DNA of 64,000 nucleotides from Kitasatospora sp. GP82 (GTDB lineage: Bacteria > Actinomycetota > Actinomycetes > Streptomycetales > Streptomycetaceae). The notes under the pieces were generated by a model, which saw only the letters and a program-made list of their open reading frames with translations, was not told where the DNA came from and did no database searches. Every line of letters begins with the position of its first letter. Within the stretch, counting starts at the first letter, position 1. Shown piece after piece: positions 56,245 to 64,000 of this stretch. Where the stretch lies: assembly GCF_029892105.1 (NCBI RefSeq), contig NZ_JARZAJ010000031.1, positions 16,620 to 80,619 on the forward strand. Reading direction: 5' to 3'. Made by a program: the position numbers and the translations under genes.

Positions 56245-57858
56245 ATGACACTCCAAATAGATTCGCGCCCCCGCCAGAAATCAAGACTCCTTATACCGAA
56301 AAGGGGTCCGGCGTCTTCGGGTGTCACCGCGCGGTATCGCACACTTATCACGATACTTATCTGCTTTTTCGCAGTAGTGGGTACCGGGTTCCAGCAGTGG
56401 ACCACCCTCCAAGTTGGAGGATTCGACCTCGGCATATTCGACCAAGGTATACGCGGCTATGCGCATTTCGGTCTTCCAATTTCCCCGGCGAAGAGCTATC
56501 ATCACGAGTTTCCGCCCTCATTCTCTCTCCTGGGGGATCACTTTTCGCCGATCCTTGCCCTCCTTGCACCGCTCTATTGGTTCCTCGATGATCCTCGGTC
56601 GCTGATTATTGGGCAGGCTGCTCTGTTTGCCGCAGGAATACCAGTGATCAGGCGAATTGCGGCACGATGCTTCATCGCACAGGGGCAAGAGACCAGGCTC
56701 TGGATCATGGACCTCGCCGGCCTCGTGTACGGACTCGGCTGGCCCCTCCTCGTCGCGGCGCAGAATGGGTTTCACGAGGTCGCTTTCGCAGTTCCACTGA
56801 CTCTGCTCATGTTCGAGGGGGCGATGGCGCGCCGCTATTGGCAGGTTCTGCTAGCCGGAGTCATGCTCTGCTGCACCAAGGAGGACCTGGGGCTGGTGGT
56901 AGGAGCCTATGGAGCAGTGCTGTTCTGGCGCAGCCGACACAGCTCAGACCGCTCCGGGATACGTACGGGTCTGGCGCTGTTCCTGGGCGGCCCCGCCGCC
57001 ACGGTCGTGGCAATCCACTGGCTAATTCCCGCGATGGGAGGGCAACCCGGTTACTACTGGAACTACGATGCCCTCGGCCCCAACGCGGGGGCCGCTTTCG
57101 TCAACGTCGTCAGCAACCCACTTTGCCTGTTCGAGGCGGCCTTCAGTACACCCCTCAAGCCCTTGCTGATCCTCTGGCTACTCGGGACAACCTTCCTCCT
57201 GCCCATCTGCTCAGCTACTGCATGGTGCACCCTGCCGCTAGTTGCCGAGCGGATTCTTTCATCCAACCCCAACCACTGGTCTGTGGCCCATCATTACGAC
57301 GCGTTCCTGTGGCCTATCCTTGTCACAGCGGCACTTGAGGCGGTAGGGAGTCTTAGTGCTCGCGAGCGTTCTGCCCGAACCGCGAGGTGGCTCGGCCTGG
57401 CGGCTGCAGCCGTCTCACTTGCCGCGGCCCTGCCCTTCGGTCTTTCCTCTCTGGCCGACCCAAATTCCTGGCGTCCAGGAGCAAGCGAAGCTGCGCTGAT
57501 CCGCGCCTCATCTCACATCCCTGACGGCGCGTCCGTCGAGGCCGATAACCTGATCGTTCCTCGCCTGACGGCGCGTACGGATGTCGTGCTTGTTGACGAG
57601 ACGCCACGAGGCCGGGACTACGTGCTTATCCGTACCAACGAGCGCTCGTTCCCGTTTGCCACGGACCGGGAGCAAGTCGATCGTGCACGCCTCCTGTTGG
57701 CACACGGGTATGAGGCCATCTGGTCTGACGACGGAGTACTGGTTTTGCACCGAGTATCCTCGGAGCCGATTCCGGGCGAGCACGTCCCGGGCCAGAACAG
57801 CTCACCTGTCCAGGACATCGTGCCTTCCGATGTGGGACATAGCCTATTCCACGGCTGA
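56245..57858 (+). CDS. DUF2079 multi-pass membrane protein
   Basis: This 537-aa membrane protein has about 9-11 hydrophobic helices and the family segment GGFDLGIFDQGIRGYAHFG followed by the LLGDHFSPILALLAPLYW loop, characteristic of DUF2079 (distant relatives of GT-C glycosyltransferases). C-terminal ~100 residues are soluble. It stands next to the broken GT87-type gene, so both may come from one cell-surface glycosylation locus. The region is AT-richer and uses rarer codons than flanking core genes, as in acquired DNA. Start at 56245 has a weak binding site. Confidence 0.8.
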   Translation: MTLQIDSRPRQKSRLLIPKRGPASSGVTARYRTLITILICFFAVVGTGFQQWTTLQVGGFDLGIFDQGIRGYAHFGLPISPAKSYHHEFPPSFSLLGDHFSPILALLAPLYWFLDDPRSLIIGQAALFAAGIPVIRRIAARCFIAQGQETRLWIMDLAGLVYGLGWPLLVAAQNGFHEVAFAVPLTLLMFEGAMARRYWQVLLAGVMLCCTKEDLGLVVGAYGAVLFWRSRHSSDRSGIRTGLALFLGGPAATVVAIHWLIPAMGGQPGYYWNYDALGPNAGAAFVNVVSNPLCLFEAAFSTPLKPLLILWLLGTTFLLPICSATAWCTLPLVAERILSSNPNHWSVAHHYDAFLWPILVTAALEAVGSLSARERSARTARWLGLAAAAVSLAAALPFGLSSLADPNSWRPGASEAALIRASSHIPDGASVEADNLIVPRLTARTDVVLVDETPRGRDYVLIRTNERSFPFATDREQVDRARLLLAHGYEAIWSDDGVLVLHRVSSEPIPGEHVPGQNSSPVQDIVPSDVGHSLFHG

Positions 57859-57967
57859 GCCGCCCGACCTGACTCGGGCCCTGAAGCAGGCATCTCCGGC
57901 ACGAAGTAGGTGAGGTGACCCCCGCGATGTGGACACACCTGACAATGGATCTTGTAGATCCAGGAAG

Positions 57968-58230
57968 GTGAAGATCCACGTGGCAAGGCCGTCGAAGTAC
58001 AGTCCGGAGTTCAGAGCCGACGCAGTCGCACTGTGGCAGGCGTCGGTGGGCAGGCGAACGTTCAAGTCCGTCGCCTCCGACCTCAACATCAACCACGAGA
58101 CCCTGCGTACCTGGGTGCGTGAGGCTGAAGGGACAGCGTCCTCCGGTGGCGGGTTGCAGGGCGGCGGGGCCGAGGATGAGCTGGCCCGGCTGCGGGCGGA
58201 GAACGCCCGGCTGGTGCGGAGGGTGGCCGG
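57968..58230 (+). pseudogene. IS3-family OrfA, 3' end lost
   Basis: From GTG 57968 (AGGAAG just before) the frame gives ARPSKYSPEFRADAVALWQA, an HTH (FKSVASDLNINHETLRTWVR) and the start of the leucine-zipper part (DELARLRAENARLVRR), then leaves the family near 58230. A terminal-repeat-like start lies near 57916. The loss coincides with the edge of the IS1182-type element. Confidence 0.75.
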
Positions 58231-58277
58231 GGCCTGTCGGCCCGGGTGTGGGCCTGGAGGGGCCGGGGGCCGGGCGG

Positions 58278-59799
58278 TCAGCCGCTCGCGGCGGTGAGAC
58301 CGGCGGTTCCGGCGTGTCGGAAGATCTTGCGGAGGTTGTGGCAGGCGGCCAGCAGGCGCCACTCTGCGCGGGCGCCGTCTTCGCCGCGCAGGAGGAGTTG
58401 GCGGCCGTTCTGGCAGGTCATGATCTGTCCGAAGACGGGTTCGACGATGGCTTTGCGGCGGCTGTAGGCGGCCTTGCCGGGTCTGGTCCGCAGTTTGCGG
58501 GCCATGCGCTCCTTCAGCGTGGCGGTCGCCGGTATGCGTCCGCGCGGTGCGGGCGGGACCTGCTCGTCGTGGGCGAGTCGGCCGGTGGCCATGAACGTGT
58601 CGGTCTCGCGGATGAGTTGGCGGTCCTTCGCGGCCTGGAGGTTCGTCTCGGAGCAGTACCCGGCGTCGACGAGTGCCTGCTTGGGGTGGATGCCGGTGTT
58701 GCGGGCAGACTGGTCGAGCATCGTGGTGTAGTTCAGCGCGTCCGAGGGGGGTTGGTCGTCACGTCGGCGGCAGTGATGACCTGGTGTTCCTCGTCGACAA
58801 CGGCCTGGGCGTTGTATGTCTGGATGTAGGCGCCGTCGCTGTTCTTCATGATCCGTGAATCGGGGTCGGTGAAGTTGGCCTGCGCCTTCGGCTTGGGGCG
58901 GGCCGCTTTGGCGGCCGCCTCGCCCGCGTCGGCGACGGCCTGCTCGTCCTCGGCGCTGGCGCGCTTCTGCTGCGGCGCTCCTTCTCCTGAGCGTGGGCAC
59001 GGGCCTTGTCAGCGGCCTCGGCCTCGATCTGGGCCCGAGCGGCCTGCAGTTTGGCCAGGCGCTTCTCGCGGCGGTCGAGTTCGGCGGGCAGGTCCAGGTC
59101 CTTGCCGTCGATGCCGAACACGGCGTCCTCGGCAGTGTCGCTGGCTTCGGCCTCGGTCAGCAGGGCAGCGGCCATGGCCTCCAGTTCAGCGACCTCGGCC
59201 TCGATCCGCTCCTCCTTGTCGATGAGCCGGCAGTAGCTCATCGCCTTGTGTTTGGAGGCGTTCGCTTCCAGTTTCGTGCCGTCCAGGGCGACACGGCCCA
59301 TCTTGACCATGCCGAGTCTCTGCGCGAGGCGCAGGGACTGGGTGAACAGGTCGGCGAGCGCGTCCAGATGGCGGCGGCGGAACCGGGCGATCGAGCGGAA
59401 GTCCGGTTCCTGGCCGCTGGCCAGGAACCGGAACGCGACGTCCTCGGCGCACTTGCGCTCGATCGCCCGGGACGAGCGGATGCCGATGGTGTACCCGTAG
59501 ATCAGCAGGCGCAGTATCAACCGGGGGTCGTAGGGCGGGTAGCCGCGCTTCTCGGTGTAGTCCGCCAAGACCGGTGCAAGGTCCAGAACCTCGTCGACCA
59601 GGTCCGCGACGAACCGCGCCAGGTGGCCCTCGGGCAGCCAGTCGTCCAGCGACGGCGGGAGCAACAGGACCTGGTGCGGGTCGAACGCCCGGAACCGCTT
59701 GTCCACCGCCGCTGGACGAGCCTGCGGCCGCTGCTTGTCGACCGGCTCGACCTCGAAAAGCCCATCCTCGCCGCGCATCCCGACATCATCGCGCGCCAA
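58278..59799 (-). pseudogene. IS1182-family transposase with two frameshifts
   Basis: The first part (59799 to about 58975) reads FDPHQVLLLPPSLDDWLPEG and GRVALDGTKLEANASKHKAM; the frame then changes near 58970, giving FTDPDSRIMKNSDGAYIQTY in a second frame, and changes again in a C-run near 58745 to reach LVDAGYCSETN and the C-terminal VEPVFGQIMTCQNGRQ. All family blocks are present, so only two single-base changes inactivate it. Confidence 0.85.
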
Positions 59800-59841
59800 T
59801 GATCACGAACAGAAGGCGGGTTGCTGGTTGCGAACCAGCCC

Positions 59842-60495
59842 CTAACGCGCGGCCACGGCCAGGCGGTCGAGCTCGTCGGCTCGGCGGTGGTCCTTGGGAC
59901 GGCCTACGGCTCGGCGCATGCTGACCAGGTCGTCGAGGCGGAGGTAATGGACCTCCAGGCCGTCGTCCGCGACCGCGCGCAGGCTGCGGGCGAGGTAGTC
60001 CGCGACTGGGATCCCGCCCCAGGGAAGCGCGGGCGTGCAGCAGTCGCCGCCTGCGGTGGCGGTGGAGAACAACACCTTGGGGCCGAGGAAAGAGGCGGCC
60101 TCACAGGCCACGGGCAGGCCGTCCTTATCCTGGAGGACGGCGGGACCGCCCTCGACCTGGGCGAAGGCCGAGGCGAGTGCGGCGGCGTGGGCGGGGTCAC
60201 CGTCCCACAGCAGGTCGAGGTCACCGGTGAGCTCGACCGATCCGTGCATGATGCCAGCCACCTGGCCGATCACCGCGACCCGCACGCCCGACCGGTGCAG
60301 GGCCCGCAGCAGCGGGAAGGGGTCAAACCCGATCGCGTCGTCGGTACCGATGGTGCCGACGGTGTCGTCCGCGTCCACGTGGGACACGCCGGTGGCCGTC
60401 CGGCCGCGGGTCAGTTCGGCGATCCTGCCGACGGCTGCCTCCAGCCGCGCCACCGCCGCCGGGTCTCCTTGCGCCGCCCGTCCGCGTTCAGTCAT
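59842..60495 (-). CDS. nucleotidyltransferase-fold protein
   Basis: This 217-aa protein contains VAVIGQVAGIMHGSVELTGD followed by LDLLWDGDP, the pattern (G-x-A-x-x-x-H-G-S, then D-x-D) of minimal nucleotidyltransferase-like proteins, some of which belong to toxin-antitoxin pairs. No partner gene is visible beside it. The C-terminal part ends PKDHRRADELDRLAVAAR, also common in this group. Confidence 0.7.
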   Translation of the reverse strand: MTERGRAAQGDPAAVARLEAAVGRIAELTRGRTATGVSHVDADDTVGTIGTDDAIGFDPFPLLRALHRSGVRVAVIGQVAGIMHGSVELTGDLDLLWDGDPAHAAALASAFAQVEGGPAVLQDKDGLPVACEAASFLGPKVLFSTATAGGDCCTPALPWGGIPVADYLARSLRAVADDGLEVHYLRLDDLVSMRRAVGRPKDHRRADELDRLAVAAR

Positions 60496-60774
60496 CCAGC
60501 CATCATCCGTCGTCCCCCCGGCTTAGGTCCACTGTCCTACCGGGGCGGCCGATTTCACGGCAGCGATCAGCCGACCGCCACGGCCACCTCCCGGCCCATA
60601 CCCGGGCCGACAGGACACGGTTACCCGCCGCAGCAGCCACACCCCGGCGACCATCGTCGGTGGCGCCGACCGCGGCCGCCCGAGCACTTGCCCTTTACTG
60701 ACCCACGCTCCTAGCTGACCGTGTTCAAGGAACGTTCCAGCGTGGCCAGCGGGACGAGTTGAGCACTGTTGAGG
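60496..60774. other. intergenic, no gene seen
   Basis: 279 bases between two minus-strand genes. No supported gene, RNA or strong hairpin. Confidence 0.5.
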
Positions 60775-61824
60775 TCAGATGGATCGGTAGTAGATCAGCT
60801 GGCCGGCTTCGCCCGGTGCCGCGCCCTCGTTGGGCAGGAAGAGGCTGACGAAGACGGCGTTATGGCCGTCCGGGAGCTTGAGCGAGGTGATGTGCGGGTT
60901 CGCGAAGGCAATGCTGCCGCCAGTGGTGGTAATGGCGGTGGTGTCAGCGTTCAGGGTGGTGTAGTCATAGAGGAACACGCGCCAGGACCGGAAGTCGCTC
61001 TTGGTGTACTGCCCCTCGACGACGCCGTAGGGGAAGCCCTTGTAGCTGATGGCATCGCGGTCGCCAATGTTGCCCCTGACGCCCCAGTACAGCATCGCGT
61101 TGTCGAAGGTGTTCTCGGCTGTGGTGGACCAGTTGGAGAAGTTGGTGAGGTGGGCCTTCATCTCCTGGTCAACGTTGCAGTTGGCGTAGTAGTGGCCGCC
61201 GATTGTGATTGCCGAGTGGTCGATGTCCGGAAGCAGTTGGACGTCATATATGTTGGGCGTTCCCTCGGCGCACCGGGACAGCGTCCGCTGCGAATCGAAG
61301 GAGCGGAAGGCGTTGCCGGACAGCAGCTGGGTGCGGTCTGGGTAGTAGCGCACCGCGATGTGGTTGCTCGGGTCCTGCTCCCACGCCATCACGTACCCCC
61401 CGTTGGATATCTGCGTGATGGTCGGCTGGGAGCTGCCTGGACCGAAGTCGTGGACGAAGGTCCAGTTCAGCAGGTCGGTAGAGGTTGCGACGGCGGCGTG
61501 GAAGCGGCCGTCGCCCAGCATGGCGTGGTAGACCGCCAGGTAGCTACCGGATGAGTCCTGGATGATCTTCGCCGAGTCCATTGAGCGGCCCGCGCTGTCT
61601 TTCGCCTGGTAACGGACACCAGTGGCGTGGGTGACATCCTCGATGATGTGCCTCAGTTCGCTCCGCGGGCCGTCCGACGGAGGCGTGCCCACCTCGGACG
61701 CGTGCGCCGCGGGTACAGGCGCCAAGCCGAGCATCGCGAGCAGCAGCGCCAGGGCGGCGGCCAGGTAGGCCGTAGTAAGCGAGCCGATGTGACGGTCCTT
61801 CATTCCCAGGGCCGACTGAGTCAC
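60775..61824 (-). CDS. secreted beta-propeller protein, glycosidase-like
   Basis: This 349-aa exported protein has a signal peptide (hydrophobic LTTAYLAAALALLLAMLGLA, cleavage near AAHAS). The mature part has repeated blades such as MDSAKIIQDSSGSYLAVYHA and AVATSTDLLNWTFVHDFGPG, resembling the five-bladed propellers of GH43/GH117-type proteins. I cannot identify a full catalytic triad. GTG 61824 follows GGAAG by about 7 bases; ATG 61803 is the alternative. A hairpin at 61887-61919 separates it from the small secreted protein gene. Confidence 0.75.
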   Translation of the reverse strand: MTQSALGMKDRHIGSLTTAYLAAALALLLAMLGLAPVPAAHASEVGTPPSDGPRSELRHIIEDVTHATGVRYQAKDSAGRSMDSAKIIQDSSGSYLAVYHAMLGDGRFHAAVATSTDLLNWTFVHDFGPGSSQPTITQISNGGYVMAWEQDPSNHIAVRYYPDRTQLLSGNAFRSFDSQRTLSRCAEGTPNIYDVQLLPDIDHSAITIGGHYYANCNVDQEMKAHLTNFSNWSTTAENTFDNAMLYWGVRGNIGDRDAISYKGFPYGVVEGQYTKSDFRSWRVFLYDYTTLNADTTAITTTGGSIAFANPHITSLKLPDGHNAVFVSLFLPNEGAAPGEAGQLIYYRSI

Positions 61825-61886
61825 CGCGGGGCTTCCTTTCTGTTGAGAGGAGATTCGGGGCGGGCAGGTGCCCCGGGGGAAACGTG

Positions 61887-61919
61887 CTGGGGCCCGCACG
61901 GCGGTCCGGCGGGCCCCAG
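61887..61919. terminator. hairpin upstream of the propeller gene
   Basis: A perfect 11-bp stem (61887-61897 with 61909-61919), 11-base loop. Confidence 0.5.
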
Positions 61920-61959
61920 GGTTCACTGCTGAGTCACCTACACACACGGCGTGGTTCAC

Positions 61960-62002
61960 AGGTGACGAGGTCACGACCCATAGAGCTGTGACCTCGTCAC
62001 CT
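61960..62002 (-). terminator. perfect 15-bp hairpin after the small secreted protein gene
   Basis: Arms 61960-61974 and 61988-62002 are exact complements around 13 bases and start 15 bases after the stop of the minus-strand gene at 62018. Confidence 0.7.
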
Positions 62003-62017
62003 CAACGCAATTGCGGT

Positions 62018-62395
62018 CTAGCGGCTCACGCTGGGCGATGCCCAGGCTGCCCCGGTAGTGCGGTCGTACAGCCACACAACGCAGGAGCCCTGGGAGCCCA
62101 CGGCGAACGTGTACGTGTAGTTGTGGCCGGGGTAGGCCTGGAAGCTGTCGCGGTCACCGAAGCGCTTGGAACCGCAGACCAAGTTGAAGTCCACCCAGTC
62201 CCCGTTGATGTTGCCGTCCGGTGCGATCTGGACTCTCGCGTCGTACCCGCGCGGGTCGTAGGAGTTGCATACCCCAAGGTCGTCGTTGTAGTTGCAGCTG
62301 TCCGCCGCGGAGGCCGTGCCAGTAGCGGTCAGGGTCAGACCGGCGGCTAACGCGACGGCACCGACCATGCCGACGAGTTTCGATGCATGCTTCAT
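62018..62395 (-). CDS. small secreted Cys-containing protein, downstream copy
   Basis: This 125-aa protein has a signal peptide (KHASKLVGMVGAVALAAGLT, cleavage after TASA). The mature ~95 residues contain four Cys (in DSCNYNDDLGVCNSYDP, LVCGSKRFGDRD and GSCVVWLYDR), suggesting two disulfides. It is paralogous to the gene just upstream (62458-62841). No known domain; a small beta-rich exported protein is likely. Confidence 0.8.
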   Translation of the reverse strand: MKHASKLVGMVGAVALAAGLTLTATGTASAADSCNYNDDLGVCNSYDPRGYDARVQIAPDGNINGDWVDFNLVCGSKRFGDRDSFQAYPGHNYTYTFAVGSQGSCVVWLYDRTTGAAWASPSVSR

Positions 62396-62457
62396 GGGAT
62401 TTCCCTTCGTTGATGTTCGCTGCCAGTGGTGCGCGCTTGTCCGGATGAGGACAGGCG

Positions 62458-62841
62458 TCAGCGGGTCACACTGGGCGAGGACCAGGAGGCGCCGGAGGTG
62501 CGGTCGTAGAGCCACACCGAGCAAGTGCCCTGGGAGCCCACGGCGAACGTGTACGAGTAGTCCTCGTGGCTGGAGTAGGCCCAGAAGCCGCCGCGGTCGC
62601 CGAAGCGCTTGGAACCGCAGACCAGGTTGAAGTCGAGGAAGTGCCCATCGACGTTGCTGTCCGGCAGGACCCGGAGGCTCGCGTTGTACCCGGCCGGGTC
62701 GTAGTTGTTGCATACCCACACGTTGTCGTTGGCGGTGCAGACGCCGGATGTCGCGGAGGCCGTGCCGGTGGCGGTCAGGGTCAGACCGGCGGCTAACGCG
62801 ACGGCGCCGACCGTGCCGACGAGTTTCGATGCATGCTTCAT
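62458..62841 (-). CDS. small secreted Cys-containing protein, upstream copy
   Basis: This 127-aa protein has an almost identical signal peptide to its downstream paralogue and the same pattern CTANDNVWVCNNYDPAGYNA, LVCGSKRFGDRG, GTCSVWLYDR. Mature parts have diverged, mainly in the N-terminal half. AGGGGGA lies 6 bases before ATG 62841. The gap between the copies is 62 bases, so they probably share a transcript. Confidence 0.8.
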   Translation of the reverse strand: MKHASKLVGTVGAVALAAGLTLTATGTASATSGVCTANDNVWVCNNYDPAGYNASLRVLPDSNVDGHFLDFNLVCGSKRFGDRGGFWAYSSHEDYSYTFAVGSQGTCSVWLYDRTSGASWSSPSVTR

Positions 62842-63040
62842 GAGAGTCCCCCTTGGGTGTCCACTGTCAGCGGCGGGTGCCGAACACAGGTGTTCACGCA
62901 ATCGCGCCCGAGCGGCGCCTCATCCGAAGGATGTGATTCCGCTCTTGCTTACCCGAGCTGACTGGCATCATCAGCTCATGTGTTCGACCGCCTCAAGTTG
63001 GCACGCTATCAGTCAGTCTGATCAACTGTCAGTTACTTTT

Positions 63041-63083
63041 CTGATGGGCAAGGGGCTGTAGGTTCAAATCCGATCGTCCCGAC
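63041..63083. repeat. right copy of the tRNA-Pro 3' half (att-like)
   Basis: 35 of 43 positions match 46082-46124, including AGGTTCAAATCC and TCGTCCCGAC exactly. There is no 5' half, so it is not a working tRNA gene. It marks the far edge of the island. Confidence 0.65.
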
Positions 63084-63108
63084 GTGAGTCGGAAGCCCTC
63101 TGAGCTGG

Positions 63109-63798
63109 GTGAAAGTCCATCAGAACATGCCGGTGAGTTTGGGGCGTCCGCAGGCAGAGCGCATAGGTGGGCTAGCTTGGGCTTGTAAGTCCCTTGGCTT
63201 GAAGGACTTTTCGCCACGATCTGATGGCACGCCAGATGATCTCAGAAGCCGTTGTCATGCCGAACGCGATCGCTGGCTTGGCGTCAACTCCGGCCTGGCG
63301 AAGGAGAGATGTGGCGACTGGCTTCTTCCTGGTCGCGTGGATCTGGCCGATGGCGTCGGTGCCGGTCTGCTGGAGGCAAGGGAATCTGCTGCTCGCGAGC
63401 GGGTCGAGCGGTTGCGGGAGGAGGTGGCCCGGTTCATGGCCGAGTTGGAGGATTCCGAGGCCGCGGTGGAACGGCTGGTGATCGCACGGGAGACGGTGGT
63501 CGAGGTCCTGGCTCAGCCCGTCCTGAGGGGTCCGGATATGCCGGTGACCTGTGGTCATGCTGCCCCGTCGAAGGGTGGGGCGGTGGCAAGGTCGGTGGTG
63601 CCACACTGGTGTGAGGATCTGGCGGTCGCGGTGCTCGCGCCGGACTACCGGCGAATCATGATGGTGCTGGAGTCGCAGGCAGCGCTCGGCCGCGACGGGG
63701 TCCGGGCCCAGGAGCTGGCCGGGACACTGGGGCTGGCCGTGGTGCCCGCGAAGGTCGAGGGTGTGCGGTCGAAGCTGGAATCTGAGAGAAGGACGTGA
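63109..63798 (+). CDS. conserved protein of mobile-element neighbourhoods
   Basis: Only the later part (from about 63398) looks genuine: a coiled coil ESAARERVERLREEVARFMA followed by ITRET-like and a winged-helix-like segment VRAQELAGTLGLAVVPAKVE. Similar proteins occur beside transposases in streptomycetes, to my memory. The first ~90 codons look non-coding, so the true start is probably later (for example GTG 63359). The stop overlaps the next frame by GTGA. Confidence 0.45.
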   Translation: MKVHQNMPVSLGRPQAERIGGLAWACKSLGLKDFSPRSDGTPDDLRSRCHAERDRWLGVNSGLAKERCGDWLLPGRVDLADGVGAGLLEARESAARERVERLREEVARFMAELEDSEAAVERLVIARETVVEVLAQPVLRGPDMPVTCGHAAPSKGGAVARSVVPHWCEDLAVAVLAPDYRRIMMVLESQAALGRDGVRAQELAGTLGLAVVPAKVEGVRSKLESERRT

Positions 63799-63965
63799 AG
63801 TTCATCTCGCTGCTGGCCAACCTGGTGATCTTCCACAACGCCCTGGTTATCGCCGACGCCGTCCGCCAGCTTCAGGCCGAGGGCCAGGTCATCGACCCAC
63901 TCGATCTGAGCTTGATCTTTAACCTCGCGCGGCGAGGTGGGCCTGAAGCGTGGGTTCGCGTTTGA
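63795..63965 (+). pseudogene. Tn3-family transposase C-terminal fragment
   Basis: The frame VKFISLLANLVIFHNALVIA then DAVRQLQAEGQVIDPLDL is the C-terminal signature of Tn3 TnpA, but it departs from the family after about 40 codons and stops at 63963-63965. The main catalytic part is missing. Confidence 0.65.
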
Positions 63966-64000
63966 CGGTCTTGCCCACGTCGTGGCGGGGCGCCGGCTTG

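Noticed and set aside
63041..63083. Second tRNA-Pro gene
   Set aside because: No D arm or 5' acceptor strand upstream; only the 3' half is present and its T stem is mispaired.
63100..63240. Group II intron-like words (GTGAAAGTCC, TTGTAAGTCCC)
   Set aside because: No reverse transcriptase frame and no domain V hairpin recognised; too little to call.

Overview
The window is high-GC actinobacterial DNA, most likely from the Streptomycetaceae (Streptomyces or Kitasatospora). The evidence is strong G/C at third codon positions, frequent GTG starts, a desferrioxamine cluster with DmdR-type iron boxes, an Rpf/LysM protein, and a streptomycete-like core order: pyrG, NUDIX, NB-ARC/TPR protein, ald, parA-like, scpA, scpB, rluB, then tyrA, cmk and der. 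I cannot name a species.

Layout. (1) 1-18.3 kb is core and conserved chromosome: pyrG, a NUDIX hydrolase, an AAA/TPR protein, alanine dehydrogenase, a ParA / helix protein / ScpA / ScpB / RluB-type set running in one direction, a TrmB/LuxR-type regulator, then a minus-strand group of two DUF4139 proteins and a DUF952 protein. (2) 18.6-33.5 kb is a complete iron-siderophore region. On the minus strand lie desE-desF, then desA-desB-desC-desD and an MFS exporter, coupled by 4-bp overlaps. Divergent on the plus strand are two FecCD permeases, an ABC ATPase, a penicillin-acylase-like desG and a second siderophore-type acetyltransferase, desH. Three 19-bp iron boxes sit in the two promoter regions. 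Synthesis, export, re-uptake, reductive release and probable aryl-acyl tailoring are therefore encoded together. (3) 33.6-46.1 kb returns to core and conserved genes: tyrA, cmk, der, two conserved streptomycete proteins, an Rpf/LysM cell-wall protein, a metallo-beta-lactamase-fold protein, AlkB, TesB, a DUF1684 protein and an MFS_3 transporter, ending at a tRNA-Pro(GGG) gene. (4) 46.05-63.08 kb looks like an old island in the 3' end of that tRNA. A diverged 43-bp copy of the tRNA 3' half (35 of 43 identical) lies at 63041-63083. The island has a cluster of CTGGGAG-type octamers beside the tRNA, two transposase-bearing IS copies with definable inverted repeats, and several broken genes: a response regulator, an ATP-binding regulator, a GT87-type membrane protein, IS3 pieces and an IS1182-type transposase. 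Intact cargo comprises a YncE-like secreted propeller, a three-gene type VII secretion-like operon, a DUF2079 membrane protein, a nucleotidyltransferase-like protein, a secreted propeller-like protein and two tandem small secreted proteins. No intact integrase was found. (5) The last kilobase carries a Tn3-type transposase tail.

The most interesting parts are the extended des locus inside a conserved chromosomal neighbourhood, the type VII-like operon in the island, and the unexplained palindromes and repeats between genes.
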